64,000 bases of DNA. It comes from JACCZX01 sp963807155 (GTDB lineage: Bacteria > Pseudomonadota > Gammaproteobacteria > Burkholderiales > Burkholderiaceae_F). The stretch is from positions 1 to 64,000 of the forward strand of contig CAWEAZ010000011.1 of assembly GCA_963807155.1 (NCBI GenBank), written 5' to 3'. The notes under the pieces are model-generated. The model saw only the letters and a list, made by a program, of their open reading frames with translations, searched no databases and had not been told where the DNA came from. Below are positions 42,984 through 52,276 of the stretch, piece by piece. Both the position numbers and the translations under genes were made by a program. Each line of letters begins with the position of its first letter. Position 1 is the stretch's first letter.

Positions 42984-43381
42984 ACATCCTGCAGCCTCCG
43001 AATTGGGCGCAACCGCGTGGCTACGTCAACGGCATTGCGGCAAGCGGTGTCGTGATCTCGGTGGCCGGTCAGATCGGCTGGAATACGCAGGGCAAGTTCG
43101 AAACCGACGACCTCGTCGGCCAAGTCAGGCAAGCCCTTGCCAACGTGCTGGCTGTCCTCGCGCAAGCCAACGCCGGTCCACACCACATCGTGCGCATGAC
43201 GTGGTATCTGTTGAGCCGCGACGAGTATGTGGCGCGCGCCGCAGAAATCGGCACCGTGTATCGCGAGCTGATGACTAATGGCGCGGCGCATTACCCGGCG
43301 ATGACCGCAGTGCAGGTCAGCGCACTGATTGAGCCACGCGCGAAGGTCGAGATCGAAGTAACCGCGATCGTGCCGGGCTAA
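42980..43381 (+). CDS. RidA/YjgF-family deaminase-like protein
   Basis: A 133-residue trimeric RidA-fold protein ('GVVISVAGQIGWNTQGKF', 'QALANVLAVLAQANAGPHHIVRMTWYL', 'YPAMTAVQVSALIEPRAKVEIEVTAIV'). RidA members hydrolyse reactive enamines/imines, and some serve aromatic-catabolism operons (for example in 2-aminophenol or nitrobenzoate pathways). The catalytic Arg of classical RidA appears as the Pro-Arg in 'IEPRAKVEIE'. Its 4-base overlap with kynA suggests a role in the same pathway, such as deaminating the enamine made from 2-aminobenzoyl-CoA. That role is inference. Confidence 0.82.
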   Translation: MNILQPPNWAQPRGYVNGIAASGVVISVAGQIGWNTQGKFETDDLVGQVRQALANVLAVLAQANAGPHHIVRMTWYLLSRDEYVARAAEIGTVYRELMTNGAAHYPAMTAVQVSALIEPRAKVEIEVTAIVPG

Positions 43382-43387
43382 TTGGCG

Positions 43388-44152
43388 TTACGTGCAATAG
43401 CTGGGATCTGACTGATTCAACTTCCGTAACAATGCCGGCCACGCGAGGCTCGCCCCGGCGCCTCTAGTCACGTTTTCCCACTGAGCTGGCGCTCCCTCGA
43501 TGATTGCCGCATCGATGTGGCGCAGGCGTTGCCCGCCACCCTGGGCCCGAATCTGAATCATGCAGGTTGATTCGAAGAAGTACATCGCGACAAACGCTTC
43601 AGCGACAGATCTTCCTACCGTAAGCAAGCCATGATTTCGGAGCATTAGAAAGCGCTTGTTTCCGAGATCGCGCACCAGCCGCGGTTTCTCATCGTCATCC
43701 AGCGCCACACCTTCGTAGTCGTGGTAAGCGAGCGACGAAAGCACAAAGATGGAGTGCTGGGACAGCGGCAGCACGCCTTGCTCTTGGGCTGAGACCGCAA
43801 CGCCGTTCACGCTATGTACATGCAGCACACACTCCGCATCGTCACGGGCCGCATGAACGGCACTGTGAATGACGAATCCCGCCGGGTTGATGTCATGTGG
43901 ACTTTCGAGAACCTTATGCCCCTCGAGATCCACCTTGACCAGGCTGGAGGCCGTGATTTCGCTGAACATCATTCCGTACGGATTGATGAGGAAGTGATGC
44001 TCCGGTCCGGGAACGCGGGCAGATATGTGAGTGAAGATCAGATCGTCCCACCCGAACATCGCGACAAGGCGATAACAGGCAGCGAGGTCTACTCGTCGCT
44101 GCCACTCGGCGGCCTCGACAGACGAGCGCACTTCAACCGTCAGATCATTCAT
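43388..44152 (-). CDS. Class II aldolase/adducin-family protein
   Basis: A 254-residue protein of the class II aldolase fold. The zinc histidines are expected in 'CVLHVHSVNGVAVS' and near 'LMLRNHGLLTVGRS'. 'LIFTHISARVPGPEHHFLINPYGMMFSEI' is the family N-terminal block. Members split or epimerise phosphorylated sugars or act as unspecified lyases. The substrate cannot be read from sequence. It is convergent with the kyn operon and 55 bases from fdsD on the same strand. Confidence 0.8.
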   Translation of the reverse strand: MNDLTVEVRSSVEAAEWQRRVDLAACYRLVAMFGWDDLIFTHISARVPGPEHHFLINPYGMMFSEITASSLVKVDLEGHKVLESPHDINPAGFVIHSAVHAARDDAECVLHVHSVNGVAVSAQEQGVLPLSQHSIFVLSSLAYHDYEGVALDDDEKPRLVRDLGNKRFLMLRNHGLLTVGRSVAEAFVAMYFFESTCMIQIRAQGGGQRLRHIDAAIIEGAPAQWENVTRGAGASLAWPALLRKLNQSDPSYCT

Positions 44153-44207
44153 TGCTGAATCCTCTAATTACTCGCTGGCCGCTGGAAGTGACGTACCGAC
44201 GACGTGT

Positions 44208-44471
44208 CTAGCCGCCCGTGGGTCGATCAGCGTGGTTGACCTGATCGGCCGATAGGGTCGAGCGGTGTTCCTGCAGCGAACTCAGCACCAGCTCCGACAA
44301 ACCTTCACCCTCTTGCTGATCGATATACGCCAACAACTCGCGCCGCATGCGCGGATCCCAGAATTTTCGAATGTGTGTCGCGACGCCCTGCAATGCTTCC
44401 TGCCGATCCGGCATCGCTTGAAAGAATTCGCCGATGCGGTTCGCCATGTGAACCAGCGTTTTCGGATTCAC
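44208..44471 (-). CDS. fdsD: NAD-dependent formate dehydrogenase delta subunit
   Basis: An 87-residue small subunit of the soluble NAD-linked formate dehydrogenase. The conserved core is 'LVHMANRIGEFFQAMPDR' and 'ATHIRKFWDPRMR'. A GTG start (MNPKTLVHM) is chosen because family members have seven to ten residues ahead of 'MANRIG' and the upstream ATG is absent; an internal ATG eight codons later is the alternative. It starts 11 bases after the fdhD stop and is the last gene of the operon. Confidence 0.85.
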   Translation of the reverse strand: MNPKTLVHMANRIGEFFQAMPDRQEALQGVATHIRKFWDPRMRRELLAYIDQQEGEGLSELVLSSLQEHRSTLSADQVNHADRPTGG

Positions 44472-44482
44472 GACCGCGGCAC

Positions 44483-45331
44483 TCAGTCGGTGGCTAAGGG
44501 TGGGAGACCAAACCGCTCGGGCGATGTGTAGGCGACGAAGTCCTCGCGCCGCGCGAAACCCGCGAGAGCCAATCCAGCAGCTTGCGCGATACGTACAGCG
44601 AGCACCGTCGGCGCGGACACCGCGACCAGCATCGTCGCGCCGGTCATTGCTGTCTTCTGCACCATCTCGAAGCTCGCGCGGCTGGTGACGCAAACGAAGC
44701 CCTGGCTCGCATCGGTTCCTGCACGCGACATTGCACCGGCCAGCTTGTCGAGCGCGTTGTGACGGCCAATGTCCTCGCGCAACAGCAAAGCCTCACCGTC
44801 GGGGCTGCACCACGCTGCGGCATGCGCGGCACCGGTGGACTGCTGCAGTGCCTGCGATTCGCGCAAGCTGCGCAGCGCGCGGGCCACCGCCGTTGCGGTT
44901 ACTTCAATACGCTGCGCGCCGCACTTGAACGCCGGCAACGAGCGATGCACATGCTCGAGGCTCTCGGTACCGCACAGGCCGCAGCCCGTGCGGCCGGTCA
45001 GATTACGGCGCCGTTCTTTGAGCCTGAATTCGCAGGCCCCGGCAACTTCCATATGCACTTCGATACCGAGCCGGGTTTCCTGAATCTCAACGTCGTGCAG
45101 CTCGGAAGCCTCGGCGAGCAATCCCTCGGTAAGGCCGAATCCAAGCGCGAAATCGTCGAGGTCAGCCGGCGTGGCCAGCATCACCGCATGCGAGATACCG
45201 TTGAAAACGAGCGCTACCGGCACCTCGTCGGCGAGCCAATCAGTCGCGCGCTCGGTGCGGCCGGCACGATGCGTCGTAACCGTTGCCTGGCTGGCACCGG
45301 CCGGACGCAACTCGGCATCGTCGGGTTTCAA
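44483..45331 (-). CDS. fdhD: Formate dehydrogenase accessory sulfurtransferase FdhD
   Basis: A 282-residue protein that transfers sulfur from IscS to the molybdenum cofactor of formate dehydrogenase. The motif 'TGCGLCGTESLEH' (CxxC) and 'REDIGRHNALDKL' are diagnostic, as is 'RASFEMVQKTAM'. The start overlaps the fdsA stop codon (ATGA). Its location between fdsA and fdsD is the classic fds operon arrangement. Confidence 0.93.
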   Translation of the reverse strand: MKPDDAELRPAGASQATVTTHRAGRTERATDWLADEVPVALVFNGISHAVMLATPADLDDFALGFGLTEGLLAEASELHDVEIQETRLGIEVHMEVAGACEFRLKERRRNLTGRTGCGLCGTESLEHVHRSLPAFKCGAQRIEVTATAVARALRSLRESQALQQSTGAAHAAAWCSPDGEALLLREDIGRHNALDKLAGAMSRAGTDASQGFVCVTSRASFEMVQKTAMTGATMLVAVSAPTVLAVRIAQAAGLALAGFARREDFVAYTSPERFGLPPLATD

Positions 45332-48247
45332 TTGCCGACGACCTCAGCGGGTTTCTTCCTGGCCTGCGCCAGCAGGTTCAGCTGCGTCGTATTGAACTCC
45401 GAGTACTCGCGTTGCCAGCTCGACGGTTGCGCCACCGGCATCACCTGCACCGCAGTCACCTTGTACTCGGGGCAGTTAGTCGCCCAGTCGGAGCTGTCGG
45501 TGGTAATGACGTTCGCGCCCGACTCCGGAAAGTGGAACGTCGTATAGATCACGCCCGGCTGCATGTTTTCGCTCAGCACGGCGCGCAGCACGGTTTGACC
45601 GGCGCGGCTTTCGACGCCGACCCAGTCGCCGTTCTTGATGCCGCGATCCTGCGCATCGTGCGGGTGAATCTCCAACCGATCCTCGTCGTGCCAACGGTTG
45701 TTTTCGGTACGACGTGTCTGCGCGCCGACGTTGTACTGCGACAGGATGCGCCCCGTGGTCAGCAACAGCGGGTACTTGCGCGTCACTCTCTCTTCGCTCG
45801 GCACGTACTGCGTGATGATGAAGCGGCCCTTGCCGCGCACGAACTTGTCGACGTGCATGATCGATGTGCCGGCCTCTTCGGTGTCTTCGTTGCATGGCCA
45901 CTGCACACTGCCGAGGCGGTCGATCTTCTCGAAGCTGACACCACGGAAGGTCGGTGTCAGTTCGGCGATCTCCTGCATGATCTGCTCGGGGTGCGTGTAG
46001 TGCATCGGATAGCCGAGCGCGTTCGACAGCCTGACCGTCACTTCCCAGTCAGCCAATTCGGCCAGCGGCTCCATTACTTTGCGAACACGCGAGATGCGCC
46101 GCTCGGCGTTGGTGAACGTGCCGTCCTTTTCGAGGAACGACGAGCCCGGCAGGAACACATGCGCATACTTCGCCGTCTCGTTGAGGAAGATGTCCTGCAC
46201 CACGACGCATTCCAACGCCATCAGCGCGGACGCGACGTGCTGCGTGTTCGGGTCGGACTGCACGATGTCTTCGCCCTGGCAGTAAACGCCCTTGAAGCTG
46301 CCATCGTGTGCGGCGTCGAACATGTTTGGAATGCGCAGGCCCGGCTCCGGATTCAACGTCACGCCCCAGGCCGCATCAAACGTGCTGCGGACCGTGCTGT
46401 CGGAGATATGCCGGTAACCCGGCAGCTCGTGCGGGAACGAACCCATATCGCACGAGCCCTGCACGTTGTTCTGACCGCGCAGCGGATTAACGCCGACGCC
46501 TTCGCGGCCGACGTTGCCGGTGGCCATTGCAAGATTGGCGATGCCCATCACCATCGTCGAGCCCTGCGCATGCTCGGTCACGCCGAGGCCGTAGTAGATC
46601 GCACTGTTGGGACGGCGCTCGCCTAGCTTGCCTTCGACGTTGCCGGTCGCAAACAGCCGCGCCGCGCCACGAATCAGATCCGCTCGCACCCCGGTGACCG
46701 CCTCGAACGCTTCGGGCGAATTTTCGGGCCGCGCAACGAAATCTCTCCATTCGCGGAAGCTCTTGTCGTCGCAACGCTCGCCGATGTACTGCTCGGCGAG
46801 AAAACCTTCGGTAACCACCACATGCGCCAGCGCAGTGATGACCGCGACATTCGTGCCGGGCTTCAGCGGCAAGTGGAAATCCGACTTCACGTGCGGCGAG
46901 TCGACCAGATCGATCTTGCGCGGATCGACGATGATCAGCTTGGCGCCCTCGCGCAAACGTCTGCGCATGCGCGATGCGAATACCGGATGCGCGTCGGTCG
47001 GGTTGGCACCGATGATCATGATCACGTCGGACTGCTCGACCGACTTGAAGGTCTGCGTTCCCGCTGATGTGCCGAACGTCTGGCCAAGGCCATAGCCGGT
47101 GGGCGAGTGGCACACACGCGCGCAGGTATCGACGTTGTTGTTGCCGAACGCCGCGCGCACCAGTTTCTGCACCAGATACGTTTCTTCGTTGGTGCAGCGT
47201 GACGACGTGATGCCACCGATCGAATCTATGCCGTACGTCGCCTGCAGGCGTTTGAACTCCGAAGCGGCGTAGTTGATTGCCTCGTCCCAGCTCACTTCCT
47301 GCCACGGATCGCTGATCTTCTTGCGAATCATCGGCTTCGTGATGCGATCCTTGTGCGTCGCGTAACCCCACGCGAAGCGGCCTTTGACGCACGAGTGACC
47401 TTCGTTCGCCTTGCCATCTTTCCACGGCACCATGTTGACGACCTGGCTGCCCTTCATCTCGGCTCTGAATCCGCAACCCACCCCGCAGTACGCGCAGGTC
47501 GTGATGACGCTTTTCTCAGGCATGCCGAGCTTGATCAACGTCTTTTCCTGCAACGAGCCCGTCGGGCACGCCTGCACGCACGCGCCGCAGCTGACGCATT
47601 CGCTGTCCATGAACGCCTGGTCCTGCCCGGCCGCGATGCGTGATGCAAACCCGCGGCCACTGACCGTCAACGCAAACGTCCCCTGCGTTTCCTCGCACGC
47701 GCGCACACAGCGGTAGCAGACGATGCACTTGGCCGGGTCGTACGCGAAGTACGGGTTGGACTCATCTTTCGTGTCATTCAGGTGATGCGCCCCGCCGTAC
47801 TGGTTACCGAATCCGTAGCGCACGTCCGACAGCCCGACCGCGACCGCCATTTCCTGCAGCTCACAGTCGCCGTTCGGCGCGGCTGCACGCCTGGCAGTCG
47901 GCCGGATGGTCGGACATGTAAAGCTCCATCACACCCTGACGCAGCTGCTGCAGTTTGGGGCTCTGCGTGCGTACCTTCATCCCCGCCTCAGCCGGCGTTG
48001 TGCACGAAGCCGGATAGCCCTTGCGGCCCTCGATTTCAATCAGGCACAGCCGGCACGAGCCAAACGCATTCAGGCTGTCGGTCGCGCATAGCTTCGGCAC
48101 ACTGATGCCCGCCTCGGCAGCCGCGCGCATCAGTGACGTGCCCTTCGGCACCGTGACGGATTCGCCGTCGATCTCGAGCGTCACGGTCTCTACCGACTTG
48201 CTGGCAGGCGTGCCGTAATCGACCTCTCGCCTTAGTTCCGTGTACAT
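45328..48247 (-). CDS. fdsA: NAD-dependent formate dehydrogenase alpha (catalytic) subunit, one frameshift
   Basis: About 970 residues when restored. The N-terminus carries a plant-type [2Fe-2S] domain ('FGSCRLCLIEIEG') and cysteine-rich [4Fe-4S] sites ('HPADCQAC', 'VSCGACVQACPTG'). The molybdopterin domain begins 'TTCAYCGVGCGFRAEM', with Mo ligand Cys in 'RVCHSPTGYG'. The C-terminal domain has 'LLLTTGRILSQYNVGAQTRR'. It oxidises formate to CO2, passing electrons to the beta subunit. A one-base break near 47880 interrupts it inside the iron-sulfur region ('CQAC'); the next frame continues 'NGDCELQEMAV'. An indel error is likely, since the rest is intact. Confidence 0.92.
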
Positions 48248-48272
48248 GTTGTTCTCCTGCTGCTTCCTGCTT

Positions 48273-49829
48273 CTACGCCGCCTGCTCGCTCGGCGCGGTG
48301 ATGCCGAAGTCTTGCGGAAAGTGGTTCAGCGCTGACAGAACCGGCAGCGGCGTCATGCTGCCCATCGCGCACAGGCTGCCGTTCACCATGGTATCGCAGA
48401 GATCACGCAAAAGAATGACCTGCTGCGCCCTGTTCTGATTACTTGAAATGCGGTCAATAACCTCCATGCCTCGCGTCGAGCCGATCCGGCACGGAGTGCA
48501 CTTGCCGCAGGACTCGATCGCGCAGAATTCCATTGCATAGCGCGCAAGCTCGGACATGTCGGCCGTGTCATCGTGCACGACGATTCCGCCGTGTCCCACC
48601 ACCGCGCCGGCGGCCGCGTACGCCTCGTAATCGAGCGGCAGGTCCCACTGCGATTCGGGCAGGTACGTGCCCAGCGGACCGCCGACCTGGACTGCCTTGA
48701 TCGGCCGGCCCGAACGGCTGCCGCCGCCGAAGTCATACAAAAGCTCGCGCAAAGTGATCCCGAACGCTCGTTCGACCAATCCACCGTACTTGATGTTCCC
48801 GGCGAGCTGGAACGGCAATGTGCCCGTCGATCGGCCCATGCCGTAGTCGCGGTAGAACTGGGCGCCACGCGCCAGAATCAGCGGCACGCTGGCGAAGGTG
48901 ATGACGTTGTTGATGACCGATGGCTGGCCGAACAGGCCTGCGATCGCGGGCAACGGCGGTTTGGCACGCACGATGCCGCGCTTGCCTTCGATGCTCTCAA
49001 GCATCGCAGTCTCTTCGCCACACACGTACGAACCGGCGGCCTTGCGCACATGCAAATGGAAGGCTCGGCCCGAGCCGCATACATTGTTTCCAAGATAGCC
49101 GGCGGCCGTGGCATGTGCGACGGCTTCGTTCATCACCGCTACCGCATGCGGGTACTCCGAGCGGATGTACACATAGCCTTGCGTTGCGCCAACGGCAAGG
49201 CCTGCGATCGTCATGCCTTCGATCAGCATGTACGGATCGCCTTCCATCGTCATTCGATCGGAAAAGGTTCCCGAATCCCCTTCGTCCGCATTGCAGACGA
49301 CATACTTCTGCGCTGCTTCGGTCTTAAACACCGTCTGCCACTTGATGCCGGCGGGAAACGCCGCACCGCCGCGCCCGCGCAGGCCCGATTGCGTCACGTC
49401 CTGCACGATCGCGGCACCATCGAGCGTCAGCGCGCGCTTCAGTCCTGCCCAGCCTTCGTGCGCCTCATAGTCGACCAGCGACAGCGGGTCGGTGATGCCC
49501 ATGCGCGCAAACGTCAGGCGCTGCTGCTTCGCCAGATACGGGATCGCCTCGGTCGGCCCCTGCGAAAGCGCGTGCGCGCCGCCGCCGACCACAGCCTCGA
49601 GCAATGCCGGCACGTCTTCCGGTGTCACCGGGCCATAAGCGACGCGGCCCTGGGGGGTGTCCACCTCCACCAGCGGCTCGAGCCAGAAGAGGCCGCGCGA
49701 ACTGTTGCGCACCAGGTCGAGCGCGATGCCGTGACGAGCGCTTTCGGTACGCAATGCGGCAGCGACCTCGTCGGCTCCGACGGCCAACGCCGCCGAGTCG
49801 CGCGGCACATAGATTCTTACGGAACTCAT
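48273..49829 (-). CDS. fdsB: NAD-dependent formate dehydrogenase beta subunit (NuoF-like)
   Basis: A 518-residue diaphorase subunit. An N-terminal thioredoxin-like [2Fe-2S]-type domain (1-100) precedes the NuoF core: 'GLRGRGGAAFPAGIKW' (NAD site), 'VVCNADEGDSGTFSDR' (FMN site), 'AGSYVCGEETAMLESIEGKRG', and the [4Fe-4S] motif 'ESCGKCTPCRIG'. It passes electrons from the alpha subunit to NAD+. It overlaps fdsG by four bases and lies 25 bases before fdsA. Confidence 0.93.
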   Translation of the reverse strand: MSSVRIYVPRDSAALAVGADEVAAALRTESARHGIALDLVRNSSRGLFWLEPLVEVDTPQGRVAYGPVTPEDVPALLEAVVGGGAHALSQGPTEAIPYLAKQQRLTFARMGITDPLSLVDYEAHEGWAGLKRALTLDGAAIVQDVTQSGLRGRGGAAFPAGIKWQTVFKTEAAQKYVVCNADEGDSGTFSDRMTMEGDPYMLIEGMTIAGLAVGATQGYVYIRSEYPHAVAVMNEAVAHATAAGYLGNNVCGSGRAFHLHVRKAAGSYVCGEETAMLESIEGKRGIVRAKPPLPAIAGLFGQPSVINNVITFASVPLILARGAQFYRDYGMGRSTGTLPFQLAGNIKYGGLVERAFGITLRELLYDFGGGSRSGRPIKAVQVGGPLGTYLPESQWDLPLDYEAYAAAGAVVGHGGIVVHDDTADMSELARYAMEFCAIESCGKCTPCRIGSTRGMEVIDRISSNQNRAQQVILLRDLCDTMVNGSLCAMGSMTPLPVLSALNHFPQDFGITAPSEQAA

Positions 49830-50311
49830 GCCGGTGATCCGAGCGCTGCGACCACGCGATCGAACTTCTCCGGCGTCACGCGCGCATACAGCTTTTCACC
49901 GACCATGATCGCTGGCGACAACGCGCACATCCCCAAGCAGTACACCGGCTCCAGTGTGTACGCGCCGTCGGCACGCGTGTGGTGTGACGCACAGCCAAGC
50001 ACTTTTTCGGCGTGCGCCATCAGCGCGTCGGCTCCGCACGCCTTGCACGACTCGGCGCGACACACCTGCACCACAGTGCGTCCTGCAGGCTCGCTGCGGA
50101 AATGATGGTAGTAAGTGATGACGCCATGCACTTCCGCGCGCGACAAATTCAATCCCTTCGCGATCGCCGGCACCGCTTCGGCCGGGATATATCCCAGCGC
50201 ATCCTGGACGTCGTGCAGGATAGGGAGCAGCGCACCCGGCTCTGCGGCGTGTCGCTCCAGCACGCTATGCACGGTACCTTGCGCATCGCGTGGAAACAGT
50301 GAAGCAGTCAT
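49826..50311 (-). CDS. fdsG: NAD-dependent formate dehydrogenase gamma subunit (NuoE-like)
   Basis: A 161-residue thioredoxin-fold [2Fe-2S] subunit. The cluster ligands appear in 'CRAESCKACGADALM' and 'VYCLGMCALSPAIMV'. 'ILHDVQDALGYIPAEAVPAIA' is the NuoE N-terminal domain. It is the first gene of fdsGBA-fdhD-fdsD. The start ATG (MTASLFPRD) is chosen at the domain boundary; an upstream in-frame start lacks homology. The operon promoter must lie in the 120 bases shared with the divergent acyl-CoA dehydrogenase gene. Confidence 0.92.
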   Translation of the reverse strand: MTASLFPRDAQGTVHSVLERHAAEPGALLPILHDVQDALGYIPAEAVPAIAKGLNLSRAEVHGVITYYHHFRSEPAGRTVVQVCRAESCKACGADALMAHAEKVLGCASHHTRADGAYTLEPVYCLGMCALSPAIMVGEKLYARVTPEKFDRVVAALGSPA

Positions 50312-50430
50312 CAAAATTGCCTTCCAGCATGCGGAGCCGGCACAGTGACAAGACCCGGCGCATGCCTTGGCCAGTTTATCAACGGTGACGCGGCGTACCA
50401 TTGACCACCGTCAATTTGCTACCCAAGCTG

Positions 50431-51635
50431 ATGAACGCTCCCGAGTCATCGCACCAGCTAAAAGCCTCCTTCAAGTGGGACGACCCCTTCCTGCTGGAGG
50501 ATCAGCTAACACCCGACGAGCGGATGGTGCGCGACGCAGCTCACGCCTACGCGCGGGACAAGCTCGCGCCGCGCATTCTCGAAGCATTTCGGCACGAAAA
50601 GACCGACCCGTCGATATTTCGCGAGCTGGGCGAGCTCGGTGTGCTCGGCTGCACGTTGCCGACCGAGTATGGCGGGCACGCGCTGAATTACGTCTGCTAC
50701 GGGCTGATCGCGCGCGAGATCGAGAAGGTCGATTCGGGCTATCGGTCAATGATGAGCGTGCAAAGCTCGCTGGTGATGCTCCCGATCTACGAGTTCGGCT
50801 CCGAAGCGCAACGGAAAAAGTATCTGCCGAAGCTCGCCACCGGAGAATTGATCGGCTGCTTTGGGTTGACCGAGCCCAATCACGGCTCGGACCCCGGCAG
50901 CATGGAGACGCGCGCAAAGAGTGTCGACGGCGGCTTCCGTTTGACCGGCTCGAAGATGTGGATCAGCAACTCGCCGATCGCGGACGTGTTTGTCGTGTGG
51001 GCGAAGAACGACGCAGGCAACATCCGCGGCTACATCCTCGAAAAAGGCATGCAAAGGGCCTGTCGGCACCCGCGATTCACGGCAAGTTCGGGTTGCGCGC
51101 GTCGATCACCGGCGAGGTCGTGATGGATGACGTGTTCGTGCCAGCCGAAAACGAACTGCCGAATGTTGAAGGGCTAAAAGGCCCGTTCGTGTGCTTGAAC
51201 TCCGCCCGCTACGGCATCGCGTGGGGTGCGCTCGGTGCAGCCGAATCGTGCTGGCACACAGCGCGCCAGTACGTGCTCGACCGCAAGCAGTTCGGGCGTC
51301 CGCTCGCCGCGAATCAGTTGGTGCAGAAAAAACTGGCCGATATGCAGACCGAGATCGCACTCGGCCTGCAGGGCTGTCTGCGTCTGGGGCGTATGAAGGA
51401 CGAAGGCACCGCCGCAACCGAGATCACATCGATCGTGAAGCGCAACTCGTGCGGCAAGGCGCTCGACATCGCGCGCGTCGCGCGCGACATGCTGGGCGGC
51501 AACGGCATCAGCGACGAGTACGGCGTCATGCGGCACATGGCGAATCTCGAAGTGGTCAACACCTACGAGGGCACGCACGATATTCACGCGCTGATTCTCG
51601 GCCGGGCACAGACGGGGATTCAGGCGTTTGCGTAG
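50431..51635 (+). CDS. gcdH: Glutaryl-CoA dehydrogenase, one frameshift
   Basis: About 400 residues. An FAD acyl-CoA dehydrogenase that oxidises and decarboxylates glutaryl-CoA to crotonyl-CoA in lysine and tryptophan (and aromatic) breakdown. The N-terminal half reads to 'GCFGLTEPNHGSDPGSM' and 'NSPIADVFVVWAKND'. After a break near 51055 it resumes 'KGLSAPAIHGKFGLRASITGEVV' and then 'YVLDRKQFGRPLAANQLVQKKLADM', 'LGGNGISDEYGVMRHMANLEVVNTYEGTHDIHAL', which holds the catalytic Glu ('YEGTHD'). The first start considered is ATG (MNAPESS); a TTG ten codons upstream is possible. It is divergent from the fds operon. Confidence 0.9.
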
Positions 51636-51686
51636 CAATATTGGGTTGATCAACTCACGGCCGAAGTCGAAGGAGGAGTTCGCGAC

Positions 51687-52250
51687 ATGCAAGGCTTACT
51701 TAAGCAGGGTTGGTGGGCGCTCTTGATCGGCGGAATCGCGTTGGTCGTGTTTGGCGTGCTGGCTCTTGTGTGGCCGATGGGGACGTTGCTGGTTTTGGCG
51801 CTGTTCTTTGCCGCATCGATTCTGATCGATGGCTTGTTCACAGTCGTCGGCGCAATGCGCGCTCGGGGCCGGGCGAACAATCGGTGGCTGTGGTTGCTCC
51901 TCGGCATCCTCGGCGTCGTTGCAGGCGCAATCGGCCTTTTCGCTCCCGAGGCTGCAGCGGCTGTGATGGTCTTGTTGCTAGCGGCGTACGCGATCGCGAC
52001 CGGCATCTTGATGATCTGGATGGGTGTGAAGCTGCGCAAGGAAATCACCGGAGAGTGGCTGCTGATTCTGGCAGGCGTGGTATCCGTCATCTTCGGCGCG
52101 GTGATTATGTGGCAGCCTGTTGCGGGACTGCTAGGGCTCGTGTGGGCGATCGGTGTCTGGGCAATCCTCGTCGGTGTGCTGAAGATCGCCCTGGCGTTCC
52201 GCGCACGCCGCTTCGTGCGCGAGCCGAGCGGCACGCGGGCCGCTGCATAA
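51687..52250 (+). CDS. HdeD-family (DUF308) membrane protein
   Basis: A 187-residue, six-helix membrane protein of the HdeD/DUF308 acid-resistance family ('WWALLIGGIALVVFGVLALVWP', 'WLLILAGVVSVIFGAVIMWQP'). It has an exceptionally clear AGGAGG ribosome binding site ten bases before the ATG. Such proteins are induced in acid or stationary-phase stress; the mechanism is not known. It stands alone, 50 bases after gcdH. Confidence 0.85.
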   Translation: MQGLLKQGWWALLIGGIALVVFGVLALVWPMGTLLVLALFFAASILIDGLFTVVGAMRARGRANNRWLWLLLGILGVVAGAIGLFAPEAAAAVMVLLLAAYAIATGILMIWMGVKLRKEITGEWLLILAGVVSVIFGAVIMWQPVAGLLGLVWAIGVWAILVGVLKIALAFRARRFVREPSGTRAAA

Positions 52251-52276
52251 CGCCGCCACTGAGATCACTTTTAGCT

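Noticed and set aside
48573..50105. Long plus-strand frame (510 codons) opposite fdsB and fdsG
   Set aside because: It is antisense to strongly conserved NuoF/NuoE-like genes and has no domain of its own.
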